Positions 33,220-41,541 of a DNA stretch of 64,000 nt are shown piece after piece. Both the position numbers and the translations under genes were made by a program. The stretch is from Candidatus Eisenbacteria bacterium (GTDB taxonomy: Bacteria > Orphanbacterota > Orphanbacteria > Orphanbacterales > Orphanbacteraceae), in NCBI GenBank assembly GCA_016930695.1, contig JAFGGD010000030.1, forward strand, positions 244,321 to 308,320. Direction: 5' to 3'. The first letter of the stretch is position 1. Each line of letters opens with the position of its first letter. The notes beneath the pieces are model-generated. The model saw nothing but the letters and a program-made list of their open reading frames with translations. It was not told the origin of the DNA and made no database searches.

Positions 33220-33846
33220 GTGACCCAGGCGAGAGAGGCGGGTCCGATTTATCGGACCGTGAAACGCTTGATGGACGTGATCGTTTCGGCGTCCATCCTG
33301 CTCCTTTTCGCGCCCCTCTTCCTGATCCTCGCCGTTCTGATCCGTGTCGATTCGCCGGGGGGACCATTTTTCCGGCAGGTCCGCGTGGGAAAACAGGGAA
33401 AACCGTTCAACTTTTACAAGTTTCGGTCGATGATTAAAGACGCGGAGCGTTATAAGACGAGTCTGCGGGATCTGAACGAGGCGGAGGAGCCGCTCTTCAA
33501 AATGAGGGAGGACCCCCGGGTCACGACGGTGGGTAAAATCCTCCGCAAAACGAGCCTCGACGAGCTCCCGCAGATGTGGAACGTTCTGCGGGGCGAGATG
33601 AGCCTGGTGGGGCCGAGACCCCATCTGCCCGAAGAGGTGGAGCGGTACACGCCGGAACAGCGGGAGCGCCTTTCGGTCATACCCGGCATCGTGTGTCTCT
33701 GGCAGGCCACCGAGCGCTGTTCCAACGCGTTCAACGACTGGATCGAATCGGACTTGGAGTACATCCGGACGCGATCGGCGGCGACGGACCTGCGGATCGT
33801 GCTTCGAACGGTGGGAATCGTCCTTTCATGGAAGAGAGCGTCGTGA
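33220..33846 (+). CDS. Priming phosphoglycosyltransferase (short bacterial sugar transferase)
   Basis: 208 residues, the small monotopic phosphoglycosyltransferase form without extra N-terminal helices. A reentrant hydrophobic segment ([20 protein letters not shown]) is followed by [36 protein letters not shown] and [13 protein letters not shown], the active-site region, and IPGIVCLWQ. It moves a sugar-1-phosphate onto undecaprenyl phosphate to start a repeat unit. GTG start with GGAAGGAGG 7 nt upstream. A second, longer enzyme of this kind lies at 49228. The WQATERCSN segment differs from the usual WQVSGR. Confidence 0.88.
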   Translation: MTQAREAGPIYRTVKRLMDVIVSASILLLFAPLFLILAVLIRVDSPGGPFFRQVRVGKQGKPFNFYKFRSMIKDAERYKTSLRDLNEAEEPLFKMREDPRVTTVGKILRKTSLDELPQMWNVLRGEMSLVGPRPHLPEEVERYTPEQRERLSVIPGIVCLWQATERCSNAFNDWIESDLEYIRTRSAATDLRIVLRTVGIVLSWKRAS

Positions 33847-34694
33847 AACGAACAGTGATCGTCTTCGTCGTTCCCCTGTTGATCGCCTTCCTCTGCGCCG
33901 GCTGCGGATCCCGGCCCGGTTTCGAGGAGGACTTCACCGGCAAGCCGGAATCGCCGTCGGACACGCCGACGGACGAGGAGATCCTGGAAGCCCGGGAGCA
34001 GGCGCGGGAGGAACGGCTCGCCCGCCTCGATGAGCTGCGGCAGGAGGAGCTGAGCCTCTACGTGGAATCGGAGGATGAGCTGGATCTCTCCGCCGAGACG
34101 CCCGAGTACCGGATCGTCGCGAGGGACAACATCGCCCTGCGCTTCGTCACCCATCCCGAAATGAACCTCCAGATCGAGGTCCGTCCGGACGGAGCCGCGT
34201 CCTTCGACCTTCTCGGCGACCTTCCCGTGGCGGGCATGACGCCGAGCGAACTCGCCGAGACCTTGAAGGAGATGTACGCGGTCTACCTGAGGGAACCGGA
34301 CATCAACGTGGTGGTCAGCGGCTTCGCCTCGCAGAAGTTTTATGTTCTCGGCGAGGTCAAGCTGCCGGGCGAGTTCGAGCTGACCAACCCGGTGACGATC
34401 ACGCAGGCGATCGCCATGGCGGGGAGCTGGAGCGACGACGCGCGCACCGAGGACGTGATGGTGATCCGCATGCGGGAGGACCGCACGCCGATCGCCATGA
34501 AAGTGAACGTGAAAGAGATCATGAACGGCGCGATCTTCGCCGATCTTTCTCTCAGACATATGGATGTGGTTTACGTGCCGATGGGCAAGATGGCGGGGAC
34601 CCGCAATTTCGTGGGCCGGTTCTTCGACACCATTCTGCCGCCCATCGACGCGGCCTGGAAGACCGCCGTTCTGACCGGCTATCGCAATCGTTGA
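33843..34694 (+). CDS. Polysaccharide export outer-membrane lipoprotein (Wza/GumB-like)
   Basis: 283 residues from GTG 33843 (GTGA overlap with the previous stop); an in-frame ATG at 33828 would add five residues. A signal sequence with lipobox LCAGC gives a lipidated Cys near residue 21. A Glu/Arg-rich helical segment (about 45-80) precedes the export domain ([14 protein letters not shown]...[15 protein letters not shown]) and one SLBB-like domain ([30 protein letters not shown]). It is shorter than E. coli Wza and lacks an obvious C-terminal amphipathic helix, so the outer-membrane pore may be built differently. Confidence 0.85.
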   Translation: MKRTVIVFVVPLLIAFLCAGCGSRPGFEEDFTGKPESPSDTPTDEEILEAREQAREERLARLDELRQEELSLYVESEDELDLSAETPEYRIVARDNIALRFVTHPEMNLQIEVRPDGAASFDLLGDLPVAGMTPSELAETLKEMYAVYLREPDINVVVSGFASQKFYVLGEVKLPGEFELTNPVTITQAIAMAGSWSDDARTEDVMVIRMREDRTPIAMKVNVKEIMNGAIFADLSLRHMDVVYVPMGKMAGTRNFVGRFFDTILPPIDAAWKTAVLTGYRNR

Positions 34695-34710
34695 CGAGGG
34701 GGACTCTAGG

Positions 34711-36117
34711 GTGAACCAGCAGGCAAAGGAGAATCCGGACCTCCAGATGGAGGAGCGCGGCGCTCCCCAGCTCACCGGACGGGACGTCTTCACCGTGCTT
34801 TTCCGGAGAAAGTGGATCGTCCTGATCCTCTTCCTCTCCACGCTCATCTTCGTGCTCTGGAACGCGAGCCGCATCCCGACGGAATACCGCGCCGTCTCCA
34901 AGGTTCTGCTGAACCGGGGAATGCGCAACAGCGCCTTGGACCGCAACATCTCCCTTCTCACCTGGGACGAGACGGTCAATTCGGAGCTACAGATCGCCCA
35001 GAGCCAACCGGTGATCCGGCGGGCGCAGGATCTCCTGAACGAGCAGACCCGGAACGGACTGATCCCCCCCGTCGAGATCGATCCGAATCACGTGACGAGC
35101 CTGCTCCTCGGCGAGTCGAACGTGGTTGGGATCGAGTACATGTCCCTGAACCCGGAGGAAGTTCCGGCCGTGGCGAACGCGCTCGTCCGGTCGTACATCC
35201 AGGTCCATAAGGAACTCTTCGCCCTGCCGGACGTGGAGCAGTTCTTCGACACCCACATCCGGGACGCCGAGGAGAACCTCGAGGACCTGACCTCCCGCAA
35301 GCAACTTCTGCAGGAGGAAGGGGAGACGGTCCGCCTCCGGACGCAGCAGGACAACCTGGTCCGGCGGCAGGCGGATCTGCGGCAAGAGCTGGCCGAAGCG
35401 GAGAAGGAGTACGTGAAGGCGAAGGAGGAGCTGGAGCAAAACAAGAAGCTCTTCTATGAGGACAACGTGGAGGTCCCCTTCGAGTCGGGCACCTTCGAAG
35501 CGACGTCGGGACGGCTCCGCGTCCTCCACCGCCTGAAGGACGACCTGTTGACTCTCCGCCGCGACCGGAGCGAGCTGCTCGCCCGTTTCACGGACCAGCA
35601 CCCGCGCGTGCTGATCCTGGACGAGGAGATCCAGGAGGTGCAGGACGAACTCCGCCGGGAGACGGAGCAGATCATTCAGCTCAAGGAGCGCCATCTCGAG
35701 GTGAACCGGGCCGAGCTGGAGGCGCTCCGGAGATCGCTGAACGAACTCGCCGAGGAGTTCCGGCGCTTCCCCCGCATCGAGCGCGAGATGGACAATCTGG
35801 ACCGCTCGATCCTGCTCGCATCCGAGGCATACCAGAAGCTGACCGAGAACCGGATCACCATCGGCGTGGCGACGGTCAGCTCCCGGGACTTCACCCTCTC
35901 CCTCCTCGCCGAGGCGGGGGAGCCGCGGGCGAGCAACCCGCGCGAACCGGTCCGTCTCGCCCTGGTCCCCGCGTTCAGCCTGCTGATGGGGATCAGCCTC
36001 GCCTTCTTCATCGAGACCATGGACCATTCGCTCAAGAGCCGCGAGGACGTGGAGAGGCACATACGCCTGCCGGTGCTCGCATCGATCCCGAACCGACGGG
36101 ACCTCTCCAAGAGCTAG
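34711..36117 (+). CDS. Chain-length determinant / polysaccharide copolymerase (Wzz/GumC-like)
   Basis: 468 residues. Two transmembrane helices, at about 34-50 ([16 protein letters not shown]) and 412-428 ([18 protein letters not shown]), bracket a periplasmic domain. That domain carries long coiled coils from about 180 to 365, rich in Glu, Arg and Leu. The Wzz motif lies before the second helix ([16 protein letters not shown]), and a short cytosolic tail follows. The ATPase is not fused; it is encoded 8 bp downstream. Sets chain length and bridges to the export lipoprotein. GTG start. Confidence 0.88.
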   Translation: MNQQAKENPDLQMEERGAPQLTGRDVFTVLFRRKWIVLILFLSTLIFVLWNASRIPTEYRAVSKVLLNRGMRNSALDRNISLLTWDETVNSELQIAQSQPVIRRAQDLLNEQTRNGLIPPVEIDPNHVTSLLLGESNVVGIEYMSLNPEEVPAVANALVRSYIQVHKELFALPDVEQFFDTHIRDAEENLEDLTSRKQLLQEEGETVRLRTQQDNLVRRQADLRQELAEAEKEYVKAKEELEQNKKLFYEDNVEVPFESGTFEATSGRLRVLHRLKDDLLTLRRDRSELLARFTDQHPRVLILDEEIQEVQDELRRETEQIIQLKERHLEVNRAELEALRRSLNELAEEFRRFPRIEREMDNLDRSILLASEAYQKLTENRITIGVATVSSRDFTLSLLAEAGEPRASNPREPVRLALVPAFSLLMGISLAFFIETMDHSLKSREDVERHIRLPVLASIPNRRDLSKS

Positions 36118-36125
36118 GGAAGACG

Positions 36126-36875
36126 ATGAGCAAGATCTATGAAGCGTTGAACAAAGCGAAGCGGGAGAGGGAAGGGAACGGGTCCGCGGGAAGCGAAGAA
36201 GCCGCCCGCGCCGACCTTTCAGGCAAGAAGGAACTGAGCCGTCAGCTCCGCAAGGTCTGGACCCATTACGAAGCCCTGCACAGCTCCCTCGGGAAGGTGC
36301 TCAGCGGCGTTCGGGGAAAGGCGATCCTCTTCGTCTCCTCCGTGGAGGGGGAAGGGACCACGACGGTGCTCACCGAGTACGGCGCCTCCCTGGGGACGGG
36401 AGGGGACAAGGGCACCCTCCTCGTGGACGCGAACCTGAGAAACCCGAACCTGCACTCCCTCTTCGACCTCCCCAACGAGACGGGCCTCGCCGACGTGCTC
36501 CTCGGCCGGCGTCCGCTCGCGGAGTGCGTCTCTCGGATCGGTGAAGAGAATCTGTATGTTCTCCCATCCGGCACCACACCCACATCGCCGAGCACGCTCT
36601 TCAGCGTCTCTCGTTTCTCCCGTTTTCTGGAGGATGCCAAGGAACGGCACTCCCTGATCCTGATCGATGGACCTCCCATGATTCCCTACGCCGAAACGGC
36701 CATTCTCGGATCCGTCGTCGACGGCGTGGTGCTCGTGGTGGAGTCCGACCGGACCAAGCGCGAGATCGTTGCGAGGGCGAAGGACGCGTTTCAAGAGGCG
36801 CATGCCAATCTTCTGGGGGTGGTTCTGAATCGTAGGCGTTACGTCATCCCGAAGTTCCTCTACCGGTACCTGTAG
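36126..36875 (+). CDS. CpsD/CapB-like (BY-kinase family) ATPase with degenerate Walker A
   Basis: 249 residues. The N-terminus SKIYEALNKAKRE is the conserved tag of exopolysaccharide tyrosine autokinases. The P-loop region reads VSSVEGEGTTTV, with Thr (ACC) where the family has the phosphate-binding Lys of GEGK. Walker A' (LLVDANLRNPNLH) and Walker B (LILIDGPP) are kept. The C-terminus (RYVIPKFLYRYL) has three Tyr but no real Tyr cluster. It should partner the Wzz-like protein encoded just upstream, but kinase activity is doubtful. Confidence 0.85.
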   Translation: MSKIYEALNKAKREREGNGSAGSEEAARADLSGKKELSRQLRKVWTHYEALHSSLGKVLSGVRGKAILFVSSVEGEGTTTVLTEYGASLGTGGDKGTLLVDANLRNPNLHSLFDLPNETGLADVLLGRRPLAECVSRIGEENLYVLPSGTTPTSPSTLFSVSRFSRFLEDAKERHSLILIDGPPMIPYAETAILGSVVDGVVLVVESDRTKREIVARAKDAFQEAHANLLGVVLNRRRYVIPKFLYRYL

Positions 36876-36904
36876 AAGCGAGCCGATCGGGACCCCGCGG
36901 GTCC

Positions 36905-38173
36905 GTGGTGCATAGCGGAAACGACCCAATCCGGTTTCCCCTCTCCCCTTCGGAGGCGGCGGACCGTTATTACCGGGACCATCTCACCCGTATCGTCTCT
37001 CTGATCCCGGAGCGGCTCGGCGACGCCCGTCCCCTGGCGCTCCTGCTCGGCGGCAGCCTCGCCCTCGGCGAGGCGTGCGCGCTTCCGGGAGCGGAGGGAC
37101 CGGCGCCGGGGAGCGACATCGATCTCTACCTGGTGGTCGACGGCGGGGAGGGGGAGGACCTCAAGCGCCGGGTCGCCGCGCTCAGGGACCGGATGCTCGC
37201 CTCCCTGGAGACGCCCGGTCTCGTCGTGGATCTGGGGACGATCACGCCGGAGCGACTCGGGCGACTCCGCCCGACGATCGCCCACGCGACGCTCGCCCGG
37301 CGGGGAAGGACGATCTGGGGAGACCCGTCGATTCTCGATGGAGCCGCGCGACCGCGGTTCGACGAGATCCCGGGATCCGACGGTTACCTGCTCCTTCTGA
37401 ACCGGACCGTGGAGGAGCTGGTGGAACTCCGTCCCGCGGGGGAGTGCGGCGAAGCCGAGGGCGAGGTCTGGTACAGGACGGGGAAGACCTTTCGCGATCT
37501 GGGCGCCAGCGCCCTGGTCGCGGCGGGGCGTTTCGCGCCCGGCCTGGAGGAACAGAGAGAGGCGGTCCGCCTTCTTTTCGGAGGCGACGGTGAGGGACCG
37601 ACCGCGGCCGGTTTCATCGAGGAACACCACTTCTGGTGCGACCGGAAGCTGCGCCCCGATCCGGCGGCGATCGAGGCCCGGTACGGCGGGGGATCCGCGG
37701 GAATGCGGCGGGTCCAGATTCTCAAACGGGACGCCTTGGAGTCGATCCATCGCTGGGAGCTGCGCGGCGTCTGGGGCCTCCCGGAAGGATCGGACGAGAG
37801 GAGCGCCTGCCGCAGGGCGGCGCGTTTCCCGAGGCGGGCGAGGCGTTGGGGGGAGTATCTCCTCCGCGAGGGACCGACCGCGATCGGTCCGGCGCTTCGC
37901 CAACTCGCGGCCGGGCTGCCGGCGACCCCTCTGGACGCGACGTACGCGGCGGCGGTCCGGCTCCTTCTCGCCTGGGGACCGATCCACGGCGCCGGCGAGA
38001 GCGACGAGGACCGTCGGCACCTGGCGGCGGCCTACCGGAACGCGGTCCGGAGGCCGGCGCGGACCGGCGATTTTCGAACCGACTGGATGGGCCTCCGGAA
38101 CGAGGTGTGCGCCTTCTGGGACCGGGAGGTGATGGGCGGGACGAGACCCGCCCGGGAGCGGAGCGAGCGATGA
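36905..38173 (+). CDS. Nucleotidyltransferase-fold protein of unknown function
   Basis: 422 residues from GTG 36905. Residues about 40-80 show the minimal nucleotidyltransferase pattern: LLLGGSLALGEA followed by GSDIDLYLVV (two metal-binding Asp). The rest is helical and Arg-rich, with no family I recognise. Such folds add nucleotides to small molecules or proteins. It follows the CpsD-like gene by 29 bp and overlaps the phosphodiesterase-like gene by 4 bp, so a chemically paired role (adding and removing a phosphodiester group) is possible but unproven. Confidence 0.55.
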   Translation: MVHSGNDPIRFPLSPSEAADRYYRDHLTRIVSLIPERLGDARPLALLLGGSLALGEACALPGAEGPAPGSDIDLYLVVDGGEGEDLKRRVAALRDRMLASLETPGLVVDLGTITPERLGRLRPTIAHATLARRGRTIWGDPSILDGAARPRFDEIPGSDGYLLLLNRTVEELVELRPAGECGEAEGEVWYRTGKTFRDLGASALVAAGRFAPGLEEQREAVRLLFGGDGEGPTAAGFIEEHHFWCDRKLRPDPAAIEARYGGGSAGMRRVQILKRDALESIHRWELRGVWGLPEGSDERSACRRAARFPRRARRWGEYLLREGPTAIGPALRQLAAGLPATPLDATYAAAVRLLLAWGPIHGAGESDEDRRHLAAAYRNAVRRPARTGDFRTDWMGLRNEVCAFWDREVMGGTRPARERSER

Positions 38174-39345
38174 GCGGCGTGGTGATCGCGGTTCTGATCG
38201 ACGCCTTCGGGTGGCGGGTGCTGCAGGAGCATCCCTTCCTTCCCGAACTGGAAGAGCGCCGCCCGCTCCGGACCGTGCTCGGTTTCAGCAGCGCCGCGAT
38301 CCCCTCGCTCCTTTCCGGCCTCCGCCCGGAAGAACACGGCCGCTGGTTTCTCTTCCGGCATAACCCGACGGAGTCCCCCTTCGGCTTCGCCCGCCTGCTC
38401 GCCCCCTTCGAACGTCCGGGCCGTTTCGGCGCGCGGGTGCGAACCGCCTACAAGCACGCCTTCCGCCACACCACCGACGTGACCGGCTACTACAACCTGT
38501 ACCGCGTTCCCCTCCGCCTGCTCCCCCGTTTCGATCTCCCCGAGACGCGCCCTCCATTCGGGCCGGGCGGTCTGGACCGGCCGGAGGGGATCTTCGACCG
38601 GCTCTCGGCGGCGCGCGTCCCCTTCCGCTCCTGGTACTGGTCCACCCCGGAGGAGAGGAGCTTCCGGGAATTGGTCGGCGAGATCCGGCGCGGGGAAACG
38701 CCCTTCCTCTTTCTCTACGCCGCCGGCCTGGACGGTCTGATGCACGAAGTGGGGACCGGCGCCGAGACGGTGCGCGCGCGGATCGGTTGGTACGAGGAGA
38801 GGATTCGGGAGGCGCTTCGCGAGGCGGAGCGGATCCACGGGGCGGAGAGGACGACGCTGGCGGTTTTCTCCGATCACGGCATGGTCGACCATACCCGCGT
38901 CTCCGATTTGATGGAACGGGTGCGGCGGCTCCCCTTCCGGGAGGGGCGCGATTACCTCCCCTTCTACGACTCCACCTTCGCCCGGTTTTGGTTCCATCAC
39001 GACGGGGCGGAGAGGGCGATCCGGGAGCTGTTGGACGGGGAGGAGGGGGGGCGGCTTCTGACCGACATCGAGATGCGGGAGCTGGGGGTTCTCTTTCCGG
39101 GCCGTGAATACGGGGAGGCGATCTTCCTCTCCGATCCGGGAACGGTGATCGCCCCTTCCTTCATGGGTGAAAAGCCCGCGCGTGCGATGCACGGCTACCA
39201 TCCGGACGACCCGGGCTCGGACGCGATGTTCCTCGCGAACCGGCCCTTCCCCGGCTCCCTCCGGTCGATCCTCGACCTGGCCGGAGAGATGGAGCGGGCC
39301 GCCCGGAACGCGGGAGGAGAGGGACGTGTCGGAGACCGATCGTGA
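38170..39345 (+). CDS. Alkaline phosphatase/nucleotide pyrophosphatase superfamily protein
   Basis: 391 residues. Metal-site motifs of the superfamily are all present: VLIDAFGW (first Asp), SSAAIPSLLSGLRPEEHG (nucleophile Ser/Thr region), AAGLDGLMHEVG, FSDHGMVDH and MHGYHPDD. There is no signal peptide or membrane helix, so it should act in the cytosol on a soluble phosphate ester or diester. The ATG overlaps the nucleotidyltransferase-like gene, and the stop overlaps the flippase GTG. The substrate is unknown. Confidence 0.75.
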   Translation: MSGVVIAVLIDAFGWRVLQEHPFLPELEERRPLRTVLGFSSAAIPSLLSGLRPEEHGRWFLFRHNPTESPFGFARLLAPFERPGRFGARVRTAYKHAFRHTTDVTGYYNLYRVPLRLLPRFDLPETRPPFGPGGLDRPEGIFDRLSAARVPFRSWYWSTPEERSFRELVGEIRRGETPFLFLYAAGLDGLMHEVGTGAETVRARIGWYEERIREALREAERIHGAERTTLAVFSDHGMVDHTRVSDLMERVRRLPFREGRDYLPFYDSTFARFWFHHDGAERAIRELLDGEEGGRLLTDIEMRELGVLFPGREYGEAIFLSDPGTVIAPSFMGEKPARAMHGYHPDDPGSDAMFLANRPFPGSLRSILDLAGEMERAARNAGGEGRVGDRS

Positions 39346-40844
39346 GCGGCACATTGGAAAGGGCGTCCCGCGCGGCGCCCTGGAGCCTGGCGGCGAAGGC
39401 GATCCGCTTCGTCTTCTCGATGGGCACGTCGATGCTCGTGGTGCGGCTCCTTCCGGCGGAGGAGTACGGCGTCCTCGCCATCGTGCGAACGATAGTGCTC
39501 TTCGCGGGGGCCCTCGCCGGCTTCGGGCTGGGGAACGCGCTGAACCGCTTCCTGCCGGAACGGGAAACGCGGAAAAGCGGCTCGCGGGATTTCTTCACCG
39601 GATGTCTCGCCCTGCAGGGGGCGGGATGGGCGTTCTTCACCGTCCTCGTCTTCGTTCTGCGCGGTCCCATCGACCGGATGTACGGAAGCCCGATCGGCAC
39701 GCCCCTGCTGGCGGGCGTCGCCTTGCTCTCCGGGAACATGCTCTTCCAATTGGTCGGCCTGGCGCTGACCGCCACCTTCCGCACCAAGCGCCTCGCCTTC
39801 CTGCAGGGGGCACTGAGCGCGGCGGTGCTCTTCATCACCTGGGGGGCGCTTCGCGCCGGCTGGGGAGTGATCGGCGTACTCGCTTCGGCTTCGCTCCCCT
39901 ACCTAGCCGTCGGCGTCTGGGCGATCCTCCGGCTCCGCCCCACGCTCGCCGGCGGTTCGACCCCGCCCGAGTGGAAGAGGCTCTTCCGCTACGCCCTGCC
40001 GCTCGCGGCGATTCAGATCCTCAACCTCATCACCTGGCAGCAGTCGGAGACGTTGCTCCTCGGCCATTTCCGGGGACCCGTGGAGGCGGGGATCTTCGAC
40101 ATCGCCTACCGGATTCCCCAACTCCTCCTGGCATTCGTACCGGAGACGATCTGGCCGATCGTGCTCGCCGCCTTCGTGGAGGTGTACACGCGGGATCGCC
40201 GCAGGATCGAAGAGATGGTGGGACACTACTTCCGCGTCCTCTTCCTTCTGGTGACGCCGATCACGCTCTTCGGGGCGCTCTACGGCGATCTGTTGATCCA
40301 GGTTCTCTACGGCGCCGAACGAGCGCTCAGCGGCTCCTACGCGCGGATCTTCTTCATCATCTTTCATTTCTCCTTCTTCGGCACTCCTTTCTCGATGGCC
40401 CTCTATCTGATCGAGAAGACATGGGTGAACCTGGTGCTCGCCGCCGTCTTCGCGGTGATCAACCTGGGGCTCGACCTGATCCTGATTCCGCGCTACGGGC
40501 TTCCCGGCGCGATCCCGCCGGTGGCGATCGCCATCGGCATCTCGCCCCTTCTCCGGTGGGCGGCGCTACGCAACCTGCACGGTCCGGTCCCGATTCCCTG
40601 GGCGTTCCTCGGAAGGTGCTACGCCGCGTCGGCTTCCCTTGTTCTTCTTTATCCCCTGCGCTCCCTGGCCGGGAACGCGTGGGGATTCGGTTTGCTGCTC
40701 CTCCTCGCGGCGGTGGTTTTGGCGGCGGCGTTCCGCTTCGCCCGTCCCATCGGTCCGGAGGAGCGCCTGTTGTTCGAACGATCCAACCTGCCGGGCAAAC
40801 GATGGATCGAGTGGTGGCTCGGCTCGACGGGAATTCCCCGATGA
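39342..40844 (+). CDS. Wzx-type polysaccharide flippase (MOP superfamily)
   Basis: 500 residues with about 12-14 hydrophobic helices spread over the length. The N-terminus SLAAKAIRFVFSMGTSMLVVRLLPAEEYGVLA fits the polysaccharide-synthesis MOP family, whose members flip undecaprenyl-linked repeat units across the inner membrane. GTG start overlapping the previous stop. Together with the ligase/polymerase at 43965 and the Wzz-like protein it defines a Wzx/Wzy-dependent pathway. Confidence 0.87.
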   Translation: MSGTLERASRAAPWSLAAKAIRFVFSMGTSMLVVRLLPAEEYGVLAIVRTIVLFAGALAGFGLGNALNRFLPERETRKSGSRDFFTGCLALQGAGWAFFTVLVFVLRGPIDRMYGSPIGTPLLAGVALLSGNMLFQLVGLALTATFRTKRLAFLQGALSAAVLFITWGALRAGWGVIGVLASASLPYLAVGVWAILRLRPTLAGGSTPPEWKRLFRYALPLAAIQILNLITWQQSETLLLGHFRGPVEAGIFDIAYRIPQLLLAFVPETIWPIVLAAFVEVYTRDRRRIEEMVGHYFRVLFLLVTPITLFGALYGDLLIQVLYGAERALSGSYARIFFIIFHFSFFGTPFSMALYLIEKTWVNLVLAAVFAVINLGLDLILIPRYGLPGAIPPVAIAIGISPLLRWAALRNLHGPVPIPWAFLGRCYAASASLVLLYPLRSLAGNAWGFGLLLLLAAVVLAAAFRFARPIGPEERLLFERSNLPGKRWIEWWLGSTGIPR

Positions 40845-40859
40845 CACGGGAGTGTGCGC

Positions 40860-41537
40860 ATGTATCGAGGCAAGACAATATCCGCGGTGATTCCCGCCTA
40901 TAACGAGGAAGAGGGAATCCGATACGTCATCGAGCGAATGCCCGATTTCATCGACGAAATCGTGGTAGCCAACAACAACTCCACGGATCGCACCGGCGAG
41001 GTGGCGGAGTCGCTCGGCGCGAAGGTGGTGCTCGAGAAACGCAAGGGATACGGGCGGGCCTACAAGACCGGCATCCCCGCCGCATCGTCGGAGATCGTCG
41101 TCACACTGGACGGCGACGGGAGCTACCCGCCCGAGGAGATCCCCCGGGTGCTGGACTATCTCCTCGACAAGGACCTGCATTTCGTGACCGCCAGCCGCTT
41201 CCCCTTACAAAGCGGCGGCTCCATGCGCGGGATGAACCAGATGGGCAACTGGGTGCTCACGGCGGCCACGCTGCTCCTCTTTTTCCGCAAGATCCGCGAC
41301 TCCCAGTCCGGCATGTGGGCTTTCTACTCCTGGGTCTTCCCCAAGCTGGACGTGCGGAGCGACGGCATGCCCTTCTCGGAGGAATTCAAGATCGAGGCGA
41401 TGCTTCACCGGGACGTCCGATTCGGCGAGTGCCACATCGATTATCACGAGCGGATCGGCGAGGTGAAGCTGAACATGTGGTCCGACGGTTTCGAGAACCT
41501 CATGTTTCTGGCGAAGAGACGCTTCGGCGTGAAGTGA
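40860..41537 (+). CDS. GT2 family glycosyltransferase (polyprenyl-phosphate type)
   Basis: 225 residues. GT-A fold: AVIPAYNEEEGI, VVANNNSTDRTGEVA, KRKGYGRAYKTGI and LDGDGSYPPEEIP (the DXD-like site). It resembles DPM1-like enzymes that load a sugar on polyprenyl phosphate, but lacks the C-terminal membrane helices of GtrB proteins. I preferred ATG 40860 (GGGAG upstream) over a GTG two codons earlier. The membrane protein gene begins 4 bp after the stop; GT-C enzymes use polyprenyl-P-sugars, which would make the pair functional. Confidence 0.85.
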   Translation: MYRGKTISAVIPAYNEEEGIRYVIERMPDFIDEIVVANNNSTDRTGEVAESLGAKVVLEKRKGYGRAYKTGIPAASSEIVVTLDGDGSYPPEEIPRVLDYLLDKDLHFVTASRFPLQSGGSMRGMNQMGNWVLTAATLLLFFRKIRDSQSGMWAFYSWVFPKLDVRSDGMPFSEEFKIEAMLHRDVRFGECHIDYHERIGEVKLNMWSDGFENLMFLAKRRFGVK

Positions 41538-41541
41538 GGTC

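Noticed and set aside
36126-36875. Sequencing error as the cause of the missing Walker A lysine
   Set aside because: Thr ACC to Lys AAA or AAG needs two base changes and the frame is intact, so a real substitution is more likely; alignment with relatives would settle it.
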